Assembly (NCBI GenBank): GCA_021295735.1
Contig: JAGWBU010000002.1
Coordinates: 29,688-93,687, forward strand
Source: Candidatus Poribacteria bacterium
GTDB taxonomy: Bacteria > Poribacteria > WGA-4E > WGA-3G
DNA length: 64,000 bases
Direction of reading: 5' to 3'
Within the stretch, counting starts at the first letter, position 1. The number at the start of each line of letters is the position of its first letter. The notes beneath the pieces were generated by a model that saw only the letters and a program-made list of their open reading frames with translations, ran no database searches and was not told the DNA's origin. Below, piece by piece: positions 1-8,172 of this stretch. The position numbers were made by a program, and so were the translations under genes.

Positions 1-85
1 AATACATTAGGCAGCGGTAAGTTATTTTACTGCTATTGATACATTTTGGTTCTGTGGCGACTTAAAATAACTACTGTGAATGTAA

Positions 86-116
86 GAGGCGCAATGAATT
101 GCGCGACTACAAACGC
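86..116 (+). repeat. Short palindromic repeat, family A, copy 1
   Basis: This copy carries a self-complementary core, GCGCAAT then GA then ATTGCGC, followed by GACTACAAACGC. Near-identical copies lie at 161-187 and 1708-1736. The hairpin-forming core and the intergenic placement suggest a REP-like element. No gene is seen in 1-215. Confidence 0.75.
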
Positions 117-160
117 GTTATTTGTTGATGAAAAGGATAATTCAGAAATAGTAAAAGAAA

Positions 161-187
161 CGCGATGAATTGCGCGACTACAAACGC
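161..187 (+). repeat. Short palindromic repeat, family A, copy 2
   Basis: This is a second copy of the ATTGCGCGACTACAAACGC repeat. It overlaps the upstream ATG at 165 that opens the longest frame of the glutamate dehydrogenase gene. The first residues of that longer frame are therefore translated repeat, which argues for the start at 216. Confidence 0.75.
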
Positions 188-215
188 CGTAAAGTTTTCT
201 GAAAGGTTGATAGAA

Positions 216-1631
216 ATGGCGGAAAACCTCTCGTTTTTTCAAAAAGTGAACGATAATTTTGATAAAGCTGCACAGTTCACAGAATATCCGCAGGGGCTTT
301 TGGATCAGATAAAGATTTGCAACAACTCCTGTCATTTCACCTTTCCGATTAAACGTGACGATGGTACAATTCAAACGATTCACGGATGGCGTGCTGAACA
401 TAGCCACCACAAACTTCCAACTAAGGGAGGCATCCGCTACAGTACACTCGTTAATGAAGATGAGATAATGGCACTTGCTGCGTTGATGACTTATAAATGC
501 GCGCTGGTAGACCTGCCCTTTGGCGGCGCAAAAGGAGGTATCCAGCTTGATAGAAATAAGTATTCTGAGAGTGAATTGGAGCGGATTACCCGACGTTATA
601 CTTATGAACTGATCCAGAAGAATTATATCGGTCCTGGGGTAGATGTGCCTGCCCCGGACTTCGGGACAAGTGAAAACGAGATGGCGTGGATTCTTGATAC
701 ATATCTCACAATGTCCCCAGACAAGCTTGATGCCATAGCGTGTGTGACGGGAAAACCGATTGATCAAAACGGGATACATGGACGAAAAGAGGCTACTGGG
801 CGCGGTGTTGTGTTCGGGTTGGAAGAGGTCTGTAGCCACGAAGATGATATGAAACAAGTCGGACTTGACACCGGTCTTCGGGGAAAAACCGTTGTTCTTC
901 AAGGCTTTGGCAAGGTCGGGTATCCTGCTGCAAAATGCTTAACTGACGCTGAGGCGATAGTTATTGGCATTGCTGAGGCAGATGGTGCTATCTATAACCC
1001 GAAAGGACTTGATATTGAAAAGGTATCCACGTTTCGTGCTGAAACCGGTTCAATTTGTCATTTTCCGGGCGCAACATTCTTTGAGAACCCGAACAAGAGT
1101 TTGGAGTTAGAATGTGATATCCTTATTCCAGCCGCACTTGAAAACCAGTTAACTGCTGAAAACGCGCCGCGTATCAAAGCACATATAATTGCCGAAGCTG
1201 CAAATGGTCCCACGACAACCAAAGCCGATGAGATACTCCAAAAACGTGGCGCACTGATTATTCCTGATACTTATCTAAATGCTGGTGGTGTAACCGTTTC
1301 CTATTTTGAATGGCTTCGTAATCTCTCACACGTCGGATTCGGAAGGCTTGCCAGACGATTTGAAGAAAGCACATACAATGCGATGTTCCGTGCTGTTGAA
1401 AAAGCAACTGGCTACCAATTTTCGGACGATGAACGGCAAGCGGTGCACGGTGCTGACGAAACAGATTTGGTCAACTCAGGACTCCAAGATACAATGATAA
1501 AAGCGTATCAGGAGATTCGCGAAATTCGACTGAAACACGGAAAAGATATTGTAGATAGCAGGACAGCGGCGTTTATCAATGCTATCCATAAAATTGCGCA
1601 ATCTTATATGCAGCTTGGCATTTTTCCATAG
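216..1631 (+). CDS. gdhA: Glutamate dehydrogenase, animal-type (Glu/Leu/Phe/Val dehydrogenase family)
   Basis: The enzyme catalyses reversible oxidative deamination of glutamate to 2-oxoglutarate and ammonia with NAD(P). The 471-residue protein shows KGGIRYS (70-76), the catalytic region KCALVDLPFGGAKGG (94-108) and a Rossmann GFGKVG (230-235). It matches remembered animal GDH sequences unusually well, for example GIHGR and ATGRGV near 187-198, NAGGVTVSYFEW near 356-366 and GFGRL near 374-378. It has an insertion near 373-418 where the animal enzyme carries its antenna. The frame is open from ATG 165, but those 17 residues come from an intergenic repeat. ATG 216 follows GAAAGG at 201-206, so it is preferred. 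The gene stands alone. Confidence 0.93.
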   Translation: MAENLSFFQKVNDNFDKAAQFTEYPQGLLDQIKICNNSCHFTFPIKRDDGTIQTIHGWRAEHSHHKLPTKGGIRYSTLVNEDEIMALAALMTYKCALVDLPFGGAKGGIQLDRNKYSESELERITRRYTYELIQKNYIGPGVDVPAPDFGTSENEMAWILDTYLTMSPDKLDAIACVTGKPIDQNGIHGRKEATGRGVVFGLEEVCSHEDDMKQVGLDTGLRGKTVVLQGFGKVGYPAAKCLTDAEAIVIGIAEADGAIYNPKGLDIEKVSTFRAETGSICHFPGATFFENPNKSLELECDILIPAALENQLTAENAPRIKAHIIAEAANGPTTTKADEILQKRGALIIPDTYLNAGGVTVSYFEWLRNLSHVGFGRLARRFEESTYNAMFRAVEKATGYQFSDDERQAVHGADETDLVNSGLQDTMIKAYQEIREIRLKHGKDIVDSRTAAFINAIHKIAQSYMQLGIFP

Positions 1632-1707
1632 TTTAATTTGATAGAAACCGATAATTTTGCGCAATTTGACCTCTGGATGATTTCAAGCATACTGTTGTGA
1701 AATGTCC

Positions 1708-1736
1708 GAGGCGCAATAAATTGCGCGACTACAAAC
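1708..1736 (+). repeat. Short palindromic repeat, family A, copy 3
   Basis: The core is GCGCAAT-AA-ATTGCGC followed by GACTACAAAC. The copy lies between gdhA and pdxJ. It differs from copy 1 mainly in the two-base loop of the palindrome (AA instead of GA). Confidence 0.75.
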
Positions 1737-1806
1737 ATATCAAATCCGAAGAAAAATATATAAATTTTGTTTATAATATTTCTGAAAACACAGAAAAGGA
1801 GAAAAG

Positions 1807-2559
1807 ATGATCTGTCTGAGCGTCAATGTAAACAAAGTCGCAACATTACGAAATTCGAGAGGAGGTGACATTCCAGATGTCCTTACTGCTGTTGACACCT
1901 GTATTGATGCGGGTGCGCAAGGCATTACGGTGCATCCACGCGAAGACCAACGTCACATCAGACCGACGGATGTATATGAAATTGCTCAACGGTTAAAAGA
2001 AATAAACTCGAAAAAAAATGATAAAATAGAATACAACATTGAAGGTGATCCACGTCCAGAACTTCTTGAAATGGTGCTGGATGTGCGACCAACACAATGC
2101 ACGCTTGTTCCTGTTGTCAGTGGCGAGATCACCAGCCACACCGTTTGGGATATTCAAAAAGATGGCGATATGTTAAAACCTGTGATAACCTCTCTGAAGG
2201 ACGCTGGTATCCGTGTGAGCCTTTTTAGCGGCACTGATCTTGAACAGATAGAGAGAACCGTTGACGTTGGTGCAGATAGAATTGAACTCTATACTGAACC
2301 TTATGCGATGGCACAGACAGAGTCGGAAATTGCGCGCGAATTTTCGCGCATGAAAAACGCTGCTGAGAAGGCGCTTGATGTAGGTCTTGGGACTAACGCT
2401 GGGCATGATCTTAATCTTGATAATCTTACTCTCATGCAACAATTGCCTGGGTTACTTGAAGTTTCTATTGGACACCATTTGATGGCTGATGCTCTCTATA
2501 TCGGACTGGAAGCTGCAGTCAAAGCATACCGGACTGCGTTAGGACAAAATATACAATGA
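1807..2559 (+). CDS. pdxJ: Pyridoxine 5'-phosphate synthase PdxJ
   Basis: PdxJ condenses 1-deoxy-D-xylulose 5-phosphate with 3-amino-2-oxopropyl phosphate, the last ring-forming step of the DXP-dependent vitamin B6 pathway in the cytoplasm. The 250-residue protein has the usual family length. It shows the N-terminal SVNVNKVATLRNSRGG stretch, the GITVHPREDQRHI phosphate-binding region near 39-51, NIEGDP near 78-83, and a late GLGTNAGHDLNLDN segment. A good ribosome site (AAAGGAG) precedes ATG 1807. The stop overlaps the next gene by 4 bases, so the two are probably translationally coupled. Confidence 0.96.
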   Translation: MICLSVNVNKVATLRNSRGGDIPDVLTAVDTCIDAGAQGITVHPREDQRHIRPTDVYEIAQRLKEINSKKNDKIEYNIEGDPRPELLEMVLDVRPTQCTLVPVVSGEITSHTVWDIQKDGDMLKPVITSLKDAGIRVSLFSGTDLEQIERTVDVGADRIELYTEPYAMAQTESEIAREFSRMKNAAEKALDVGLGTNAGHDLNLDNLTLMQQLPGLLEVSIGHHLMADALYIGLEAAVKAYRTALGQNIQ

Positions 2560-3191
2560 AAAAAACATGTGCAATCTTCGATCTTGATGGGACACTTATC
2601 CGTCAATCTTCAGAGAAAGTTTTTCTCAAACACTTGCTGAAACATGGCGAAATTCCGATGTCAAATCTGTTTGCATGGACATCCCATTTTTTGAAGGTCA
2701 GATCATATACTCAAGCAAAATCTAACAAGATTCATCTTTGTGGTTTAGAGCAGCGTCACCTTTGTGAACTTGCACGTAATTGTTTTGTTGATTCACTCCG
2801 TGATAGTATAGCGCCTCACATTTCAACACTAATCCAGACCCATCGAAATGAGGGGCGAACGGTAATTTTGATGTCTGGTTCGTTATCATTTTTAGTTGAA
2901 CTCTTCCATCAACATTTTCAGACTGACATTATGGTCGCAGACGAATTAGAGGTGACAAACGGCAAATTTACTGGTGAGCGCGTTGGGTTACGTCCTTATG
3001 CACAGAACAAAGCTGCCCTTGCCAGAGAACTCGCAACGACACATGGGTTTGACCTAAACGCTTCTTATGCGTATGGTAACCACCATTCGGATGTTTATAA
3101 ACTGGAATTGTTTGGAAATCCTGTGGCGGTAAATCCTAATCGAGAACTCCGCCGAATAGCAACAGAGCGGAATTGGCAAATAGAATTGTAG
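2556..3191 (+). CDS. HAD-IB family phosphatase (SerB-like)
   Basis: This is a cytoplasmic haloacid-dehalogenase hydrolase of subfamily IB. Motif I is DLDGT near residue 9 with the nucleophile and acid aspartates, motif II is the Ser in LMSGS near 103, motif III is a Lys in the YAQNKA segment, and motif IV is GNHHSD near 174. At 211 residues it resembles phosphoserine-phosphatase-like and CicA-like enzymes, but the natural substrate cannot be read from the sequence. It overlaps pdxJ by ATGA, and a pseudouridine synthase gene follows 17 bases later, so the three probably form one operon. Confidence 0.88.
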   Translation: MKKTCAIFDLDGTLIRQSSEKVFLKHLLKHGEIPMSNLFAWTSHFLKVRSYTQAKSNKIHLCGLEQRHLCELARNCFVDSLRDSIAPHISTLIQTHRNEGRTVILMSGSLSFLVELFHQHFQTDIMVADELEVTNGKFTGERVGLRPYAQNKAALARELATTHGFDLNASYAYGNHHSDVYKLELFGNPVAVNPNRELRRIATERNWQIEL

Positions 3192-3208
3192 TCATGGTAG
3201 GATAAACA

Positions 3209-3955
3209 GTGCGGCTTGAAAAATATATTGCTACTTCAGGTATTGCCTCTCGGCGCGCAGTAAAGCGAGCCATTCGTGAGGGGCACATCACTGTGAATGG
3301 AGCAAAAATTCTCATCCCCGGACATCCGATTGATGTGGAAAAAGACATTATTGAGTTTGAAGGGAAACAGGTTCAACCACTAACAGAACATATCTATCTG
3401 ATATTGAATAAGCCTGCAGGTTATTTAACGACTCGTCGTGATGAACGTGGTCGTCCTACCGTGATGGATCTTTTAACAGACCTACCGAAATCTATTTATC
3501 CAGTGGGACGTTTAGATTTAGAAACAGAAGGGCTTCTGCTATTCACAAACGATGGAAATTTCGCTAATCGGTTGATGCATCCAAGTCATGAGATTGAAAA
3601 GACCTATCTTGCATGGGTAAATGGCATTCCAAGTAAACGTGCACTTGAACGCTTACGTAACGGTATTGCCATCCCCGGTGGGAAAACTGCCCCAGCGAAG
3701 ATCAAACAACTAAATGTAAAAACTGTCCCTCCGTCATCTGCTAATAGCAAAACACATAAAAATGAGGTAGTTGCAAAATTTAGGGTGATAATCCACGAAG
3801 GGAAAAAACGGCAGGTACGTCTGATGTTTAAAGCGGTGGGACATCGCGTTATCCGCTTGAAGCGGACACGTATAGGGGCGTTAGGGTTAGGCAATCTCCC
3901 GCAGGGGCAATATCGATTTCTGACCCCTACGGAAGTTGCTCAATTGCAAGCTTAA
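3209..3955 (+). CDS. Pseudouridine synthase, RsuA/RluB/RluE/RluF family
   Basis: The protein isomerises a uridine in rRNA to pseudouridine. An S4 RNA-binding domain occupies about 1-60 (RLEKYIATSGIASRR), followed by the catalytic domain with the hallmark GRLDLETEGLLLFTNDG near 97-113, where the first Asp is the nucleophile. It ends with the family's KKRQVRLMFKAVGH segment. Length is 248 residues. The start is GTG 3209, because the S4 domain begins at once and no better ATG exists. Which rRNA position it modifies is not certain; the overall layout favours RluB (23S rRNA). The stop codon overlaps the stop of the convergent selenoprotein candidate. Confidence 0.92.
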   Translation: MRLEKYIATSGIASRRAVKRAIREGHITVNGAKILIPGHPIDVEKDIIEFEGKQVQPLTEHIYLILNKPAGYLTTRRDERGRPTVMDLLTDLPKSIYPVGRLDLETEGLLLFTNDGNFANRLMHPSHEIEKTYLAWVNGIPSKRALERLRNGIAIPGGKTAPAKIKQLNVKTVPPSSANSKTHKNEVVAKFRVIIHEGKKRQVRLMFKAVGHRVIRLKRTRIGALGLGNLPQGQYRFLTPTEVAQLQA

Positions 3956-4980
3956 TTATCGGTTTTATTTTCTGCTTCCGCAGCCAATTCCTTGACGCGT
4001 TTTAGGTTCGCTTCAGCGTTAAGTTTCATCCGTTCATCGGTTGTGTGATTCGCTAATTTCTCAAGCACTTCAATTGATTTGTCGTACTGTTTTGAAATTG
4101 AATAGATTACACCGAGATAAAGTTGAGCCTGTTCATTTTCATCTGTTTTTGGATACGTGTCAATGATTTTTTGGAAGTGCATCTCAGCTATTTTTGCTTT
4201 TTCAGCCGCTACATCTTCCGCTTTGCCTTGAATTTGATTGCCATAAGCGACTCCGAGTTGTATGTGTAAAGCAGGAAGAAGTCCCGAAGTGTTTTTAGTA
4301 TCATTTTTAATGACCTTTTTGCTGAACGGGAGCGCTTTTTCTAATTGTTTCTGTCCCAAATAGGCTAAAGCGATTCCATTGTTCAACTTGACATCATCAG
4401 GTATTTTTTTGCTAATCAAAAGCGCCTTTTCCAATTGTTCCCGTTTTATATAAAGAATAGCGATTTCGCGGTTTAGGGTGACATCATCAGGCATCTTCTT
4501 CAATTTTGCCAACGTTTCTTGGAATTTCGTCTCTTTTTTTAGTGCTTCTTCCATCACAGGTGTAAATTGAGCAGGTGGAGCATATCCCACCTTCTTAGTG
4601 ATGACACCACCATCCGGACCGATGAACAAAATTGTCGGAACACCTGTAATTCCATATTTCCTACGGGTTTCCTCGTTTATGGGCCGTTCCGTATCATTTG
4701 GATTTACCTTGACAGTAATGAACTTCTCAGAGAGGGCAACGACGTTTGCGTCAGTGAATGTGTCGGCATCCAGCCGATCGCAAGCAGGTCATGTGTTTGT
4801 ATAGAAATCCATCATAATTGGTTTGCCGGTATCAACGGCTTGTTTCGTAGCTTCCTCAATAGACATTCCCCATTGGACTTTTTCGCCTTCTGCAAGGACA
4901 GGAATAGATACTGTCATTAGCAGAAGGACGGTGAGTCCTGCTACATAGGGAGAGTAGCGGTAAAAAACAGAATTAAACAT
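3952..4980 (-). CDS. Probable selenoprotein: exported thioredoxin-fold (UxxC) plus TPR protein
   Basis: Read from ATG 4980 the frame stays open to 3952 except for one UGA at 4791-4789. The product would be 342 residues. Residues 1-30 are a signal peptide (hydrophobic run ending in VLA). A thioredoxin fold follows with DFYTNT-U-PAC, so the UGA is residue 64, exactly where the first Cys of CxxC belongs; Cys67 is kept, and GVPT further on supplies the cis-proline. From about residue 140 there are TPR-like helical repeats. The sequence on both sides of the UGA is undamaged and in one frame, and a SECIS-like hairpin begins 11 bases after it. A recent nonsense mutation of a Cys codon (TGC or TGT to TGA) is the alternative. 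A naive caller would split this into 4789-4980 and 3952-4629. Confidence 0.8.
4763..4777 (-). promoter_or_regulatory. SECIS-like hairpin downstream of in-frame UGA
   Basis: On the minus strand the RNA reads UCGGC, loop UGGAU, GCCGA: a perfect 5-base-pair stem with a G-rich 5-base loop. It starts 11 bases after the UGA at 4791-4789. That is the spacing of the minimal upper SECIS hairpin in E. coli fdhF, and bacterial SECIS loops normally begin with a G in the first two or so positions. The hairpin lies inside the coding frame, as bacterial SECIS elements do. Confidence 0.65.
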
Positions 4981-5688
4981 TAATTCTCTCCTTTAGGTAA
5001 ACGATAAATTAGGTGTTTCCTATATTGTCATGTTGAGCAGATAACCCGCACAACCGTTTATCCTTTTAGTGATTGTAAAATAATACCACATTCCACGAAG
5101 TATGTCCAGTTAAAACAGATTCTTGAAGGTGTGTAACCAATTCTGCATAGTTTAGTTCATGTCGGGCTTCGCTCTACCCATAGGCGTCAATTTAGCGATG
5201 AGTTTCTTGTGGGAGGGAAACCTTGAAAGCCCGATTGAACGAGATTTAAGCAGAAAATCCAAATCAACGCTGAATGCGCCAAATCAAGAAATCAACGGTA
5301 TGAATCATGGCGAATGCCAAAAGCGCATTCGTCTTTAGTCATTCACCGGGTTGCTGCCAAATCAACGCTGAATGCGCGTGTAGGCATTCATCCAAATCAA
5401 CGCTGAATGCGCGTGTAAGCATTCATCCAAATCAACGCAGCATGCGCGTATGGCATGCTGCGGGGTTGAAAACCCCTCCCACAAGAGGATATATCCTTAA
5501 GTTTACACCCGTCAAATGCCAAAAGCGCATTTGACGTTGATTTGGCTGAATGCCCGCTAAATGCCACAGGCGCATTTGGCGTTGATTCAGGCGTTCATAG
5601 CGTTGATTTATGGGTTTCGCTGCGCTCTACCCGACCTACAATACTACCGCGCTATTGGCATGACAAACGTGACACTAAGAAGTTTTGT
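4981..5688. other. Repeat-filled intergenic region
   Basis: There is no credible gene in these 708 bases. Open frames here are made of repeats. The stretch from about 5160 to 5630 holds several hairpin-forming repeats: copies built on AAATCAACGCTGAATGCGC, a CTTGTGGGAGGG segment near 5207 with its inverse CCCTCCCACAAG near 5477, and GGGTTTCGCTGCGCTCTACCC near 5611. The divergently placed selenoprotein candidate gene must take its promoter from about 4985-5150. Confidence 0.8.
5357..5460 (+). repeat. Three tandem 35-bp hairpin repeats with compensatory changes
   Basis: The units are 5357-5391, 5392-5426 and 5427-5460. Each opens with CCAAATCAACGC. Units 1 and 2 then have arms TGAATGC and GCATTCA; unit 3 has AGCATGC and GCATGCT. 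Two base pairs differ between the types, and both arms changed together, so pairing is preserved. Single copies of the same family recur near 5515-5600, 7985-8100, 11590-11655, 27765-27990 and 61185-61215. Confidence 0.85.
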
Positions 5689-7080
5689 TTACTTGCCTAC
5701 GCAGAACTGTGAAAAAATCAGATCCAGAATATCTTCAGTCGTTGTTTTACCAACGATATCGCCGAGTGCATCAAGACTAATACGTAGATCAACAGAAACG
5801 AGATCAGGTGGCATCTCATTTTCTAAACTCGTTATCACATCATCAAGTGCTTCTTGGGCACGACGTAACGCATCTTGATGGCGAGCATTGGTAACAATCG
5901 GAGATTCACCTATAACGAATTCAGCGCCAAGCATTTCTTCTCGAATAGCAGTTTTTAGTACATCAATACCTTTGCCTTCGGTAATTGCTGTCTGAACAAC
6001 GCGCGCCTTTGGGCAACGGTCTGTTAACGCTTGTGGCTGGACGATAGTAGGGAGATCAATTTTATTTAGGATCAGAATGGCACGGTGCGAATTCGCTATC
6101 TGTAAAAGCTCAATATCTGCTTCATTTAAGGGTTCGGATGCGTCAAACATTAGGAGTAGAAATTCCGCTTTGTTGAGGACATCTCTACTCCGTTGAACAC
6201 CTTGCAGTTCAACAATGTCCTCCGTTTGCCTGAGTCCAGCAGTATCAACGAGATTTACAGGGATGCCGTCAAAATTGATAGTTTCATCAATTGTGTCGCG
6301 CGTAGTGCCAGGGATATCTGTGACAATGGCACGCGCCGTGCGGACAAGGGTGTTGAATAGACTTGATTTTCCGACATTCGGTTTGCCTAAAATGGCAACA
6401 TTGATACCTTCCTTGATAAGACGTCCTTCCGAAGCAGTTTGGAGCAGACACATCAAGTCTGCTTGAACGGCAAGCGCAGTTTGGAGCTGCATCTCCACCT
6501 TCATAAAATCAAGGTCTTCATCGGGAAAATCGATAGAGGCTTCAATTTCTGCCAGCAATGCTGCAAGTCTATCGCTAAGTTGATTCACACTTTCAGACAA
6601 TTTACCTTCAAGTGCCTGAATTGCGATTTTCCGACTAAGTTCTGTTTTTGAACTGATGAGTTCTGCTACTGCTTCAGCTTGTGCAAGGTCGAGCCTGCCG
6701 TTGAGAAATGCGCGTTTCGTAAACTCTCCCGGTTCAGCGAGTCTTGCCCCTGCTTTTACGACTAAATCTAATACAGCTGTTACCGGAACAGTCCCACCGT
6801 GGCAGTTAAATTCCACGATGTCTTCGGTGGTATACGTTTTCGGGGAGCGCATAATGCCAAGCATTACTTCGTCAACGATTTCCGCATCGGAGTTTGATGT
6901 ATCTATGACGTAGCCGTGTGTAAGTGTATGTGAAGGGAGTTCAGCAGGGGAGACAGCGCGTGAAGGACGAAACAATTGACTGGCGATCGGAATTGCAAGC
7001 GGTCCGCTGACACGCACTATTCCGATACCTCCTTCGCCGCGCGGTGTTGCGATGGCGGCGATAGTATCGTCAAATTTCAT
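5689..7080 (-). CDS. mnmE: tRNA modification GTPase MnmE
   Basis: With MnmG, MnmE installs the carboxymethylaminomethyl group on U34 of certain tRNAs. The 463-residue protein has the N-terminal tetrahydrofolate-binding domain beginning with DTIAAIATPRGEGGIGIVR, a helical domain, an inserted G domain with GKPNVGKSS (P loop), DIPGTTRD, DTAG and NKID, and it ends in CVGK, the C-terminal Cys motif (CIGK in E. coli). Length is normal. It is the last gene of the minus-strand rnpA-yidD-yidC-jag-mnmE order, 87 bases after the jag stop. Confidence 0.97.
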   Translation of the reverse strand: MKFDDTIAAIATPRGEGGIGIVRVSGPLAIPIASQLFRPSRAVSPAELPSHTLTHGYVIDTSNSDAEIVDEVMLGIMRSPKTYTTEDIVEFNCHGGTVPVTAVLDLVVKAGARLAEPGEFTKRAFLNGRLDLAQAEAVAELISSKTELSRKIAIQALEGKLSESVNQLSDRLAALLAEIEASIDFPDEDLDFMKVEMQLQTALAVQADLMCLLQTASEGRLIKEGINVAILGKPNVGKSSLFNTLVRTARAIVTDIPGTTRDTIDETINFDGIPVNLVDTAGLRQTEDIVELQGVQRSRDVLNKAEFLLLMFDASEPLNEADIELLQIANSHRAILILNKIDLPTIVQPQALTDRCPKARVVQTAITEGKGIDVLKTAIREEMLGAEFVIGESPIVTNARHQDALRRAQEALDDVITSLENEMPPDLVSVDLRISLDALGDIVGKTTTEDILDLIFSQFCVGK

Positions 7081-7167
7081 ATCGTAACTCCCGTTCTACA
7101 AGCGCAGCACGAGATTACCGAGGGAATCGGTGTTTTGTGTTATCAAATTTGGTTGTATATTTCTGGC

Positions 7168-7794
7168 TCAATAGTTATCTTGCCGTGCAATAACAACGCG
7201 ACGCATATCACCTTCTCCTTGGCTAAACGTTGAGACGGTATCGTCCGATTGTAAGGCGAGATGAATCATGCGCCGGTCCTTGGCAGACATTGGGGCAAGA
7301 ACGACATCTTGACGCGTCCGTTTGACTTTTGCAGCAACTTGATGGGCAAGGTCAACGAGCGTCTGCTCTCTGCGTTCACGGTAACCTTCGGTATTAACAA
7401 ATACCTTTTTTTTAGCGAGTGCATTTTTATTGACGATACAATTGAGGATCCGTTCAATAGCATCAAGAGTCTGTCCATGTTTTCCGATCAGAAGTGCTGG
7501 TGAATCAGAAACCATGTTGAGGTGCAGACTTCCTTCAATGAAGTTAGATTCAACTTCACCATCAATACCTATCCGCGTGAGCATTTCCTTCAAAACGGTT
7601 TCTGGAGCAGTAGAAATATCTTCTTTAAGAGTGGCACGAATTTTTGCGGGTTTCGCGCCAAAACTCAAAATACCTTTAGTAGGTTCATTAATAATTATGA
7701 GGTTAATCTGTTCGCGCGTTGCTTCAAGCTGCGTGAGTGCAATTTCAATTGCCTCTTCAACAGTTTCAGCTTCAGTTTCAATATAGTTTTGCAA
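7168..7794 (-). CDS. jag: KhpB/Jag-type RNA-binding protein (Jag_N, KH, R3H)
   Basis: This is a cytoplasmic RNA-binding protein of the SpoIIIJ-associated (Jag/KhpB/EloR) family. The order is a Jag_N domain (about 1-55, ending in FGAKPAKI), a KH domain with IGKHGQTLDAIERI near 103-116, and an R3H domain with DRRMIHLAL near 173-181. Length 208 is normal. It sits between yidC and mnmE as in many bacteria. It is separated from yidC by 378 bases carrying a long hairpin, so it may have its own promoter. Confidence 0.94.
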   Translation of the reverse strand: MQNYIETEAETVEEAIEIALTQLEATREQINLIIINEPTKGILSFGAKPAKIRATLKEDISTAPETVLKEMLTRIGIDGEVESNFIEGSLHLNMVSDSPALLIGKHGQTLDAIERILNCIVNKNALAKKKVFVNTEGYRERREQTLVDLAHQVAAKVKRTRQDVVLAPMSAKDRRMIHLALQSDDTVSTFSQGEGDMRRVVIARQDNY

Positions 7795-7957
7795 TTGGCA
7801 GTACTCCTTTTATGCTGTAGAAGATTCACGCATGTATGTAAAAAATTTGTATTATAATTTGATAGAGGCCTTCTTATTATAGTGAAACCCATAATTATTT
7901 GGACATTTTGTTCTTATGCGGATTTCAAACACACCATAAATCTCCGAGGCGACAAGT

Positions 7958-8051
7958 CATGGCGAATACCATACGGGGAATGCCTAAAGACGCATGCGCC
8001 AAATCAACGGTCCGAATGCCCTTTGGCATTCCCCGTATGGCATTCGCCATG
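7958..8051. repeat. Long inverted repeat between yidC and jag
   Basis: The arm at 7958-7984 pairs with 8025-8051 at 26 of 27 positions (CATGGCGAAT... against its reverse complement), enclosing a 40-base loop that itself holds a copy of the CAAATCAACG repeat. More CAAATCAACG-type sequence follows at 8060-8104. The rest of 7795-8172 shows no gene. In RNA from the yidC side this would be a very stable stem and could limit read-through or protect a 3' end. Confidence 0.85.
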
Positions 8052-8172
8052 ATTCATACCGTTGATTTGGCGTATTCGCCCAAGTGCGCTTGGCGTTGAT
8101 TTGGCAATGACTTAAGAAAATGTCCAGGTATTTTTAGATTTTTCTATAAGATTTATACGATGAGGTCAAACA

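Noticed and set aside
33..902. 289-codon minus-strand frame over gdhA
   Set aside because: It is the shadow of a clearly coding plus-strand gene.
4629..4980. Two separate genes (4789-4980 and 3952-4629) instead of one selenoprotein
   Set aside because: Both parts are in the same frame, the N-terminal part ends exactly at the CxxC position and the rest of the thioredoxin fold lies after the UGA, so splitting is not sensible.
5357..5460. CRISPR array
   Set aside because: The repeats are directly adjacent with no unique spacers and no cas genes nearby.
5307..5534. Open frame of 75 codons in the 5.3 kb repeats
   Set aside because: It is composed of the hairpin repeats and has no protein-like pattern.
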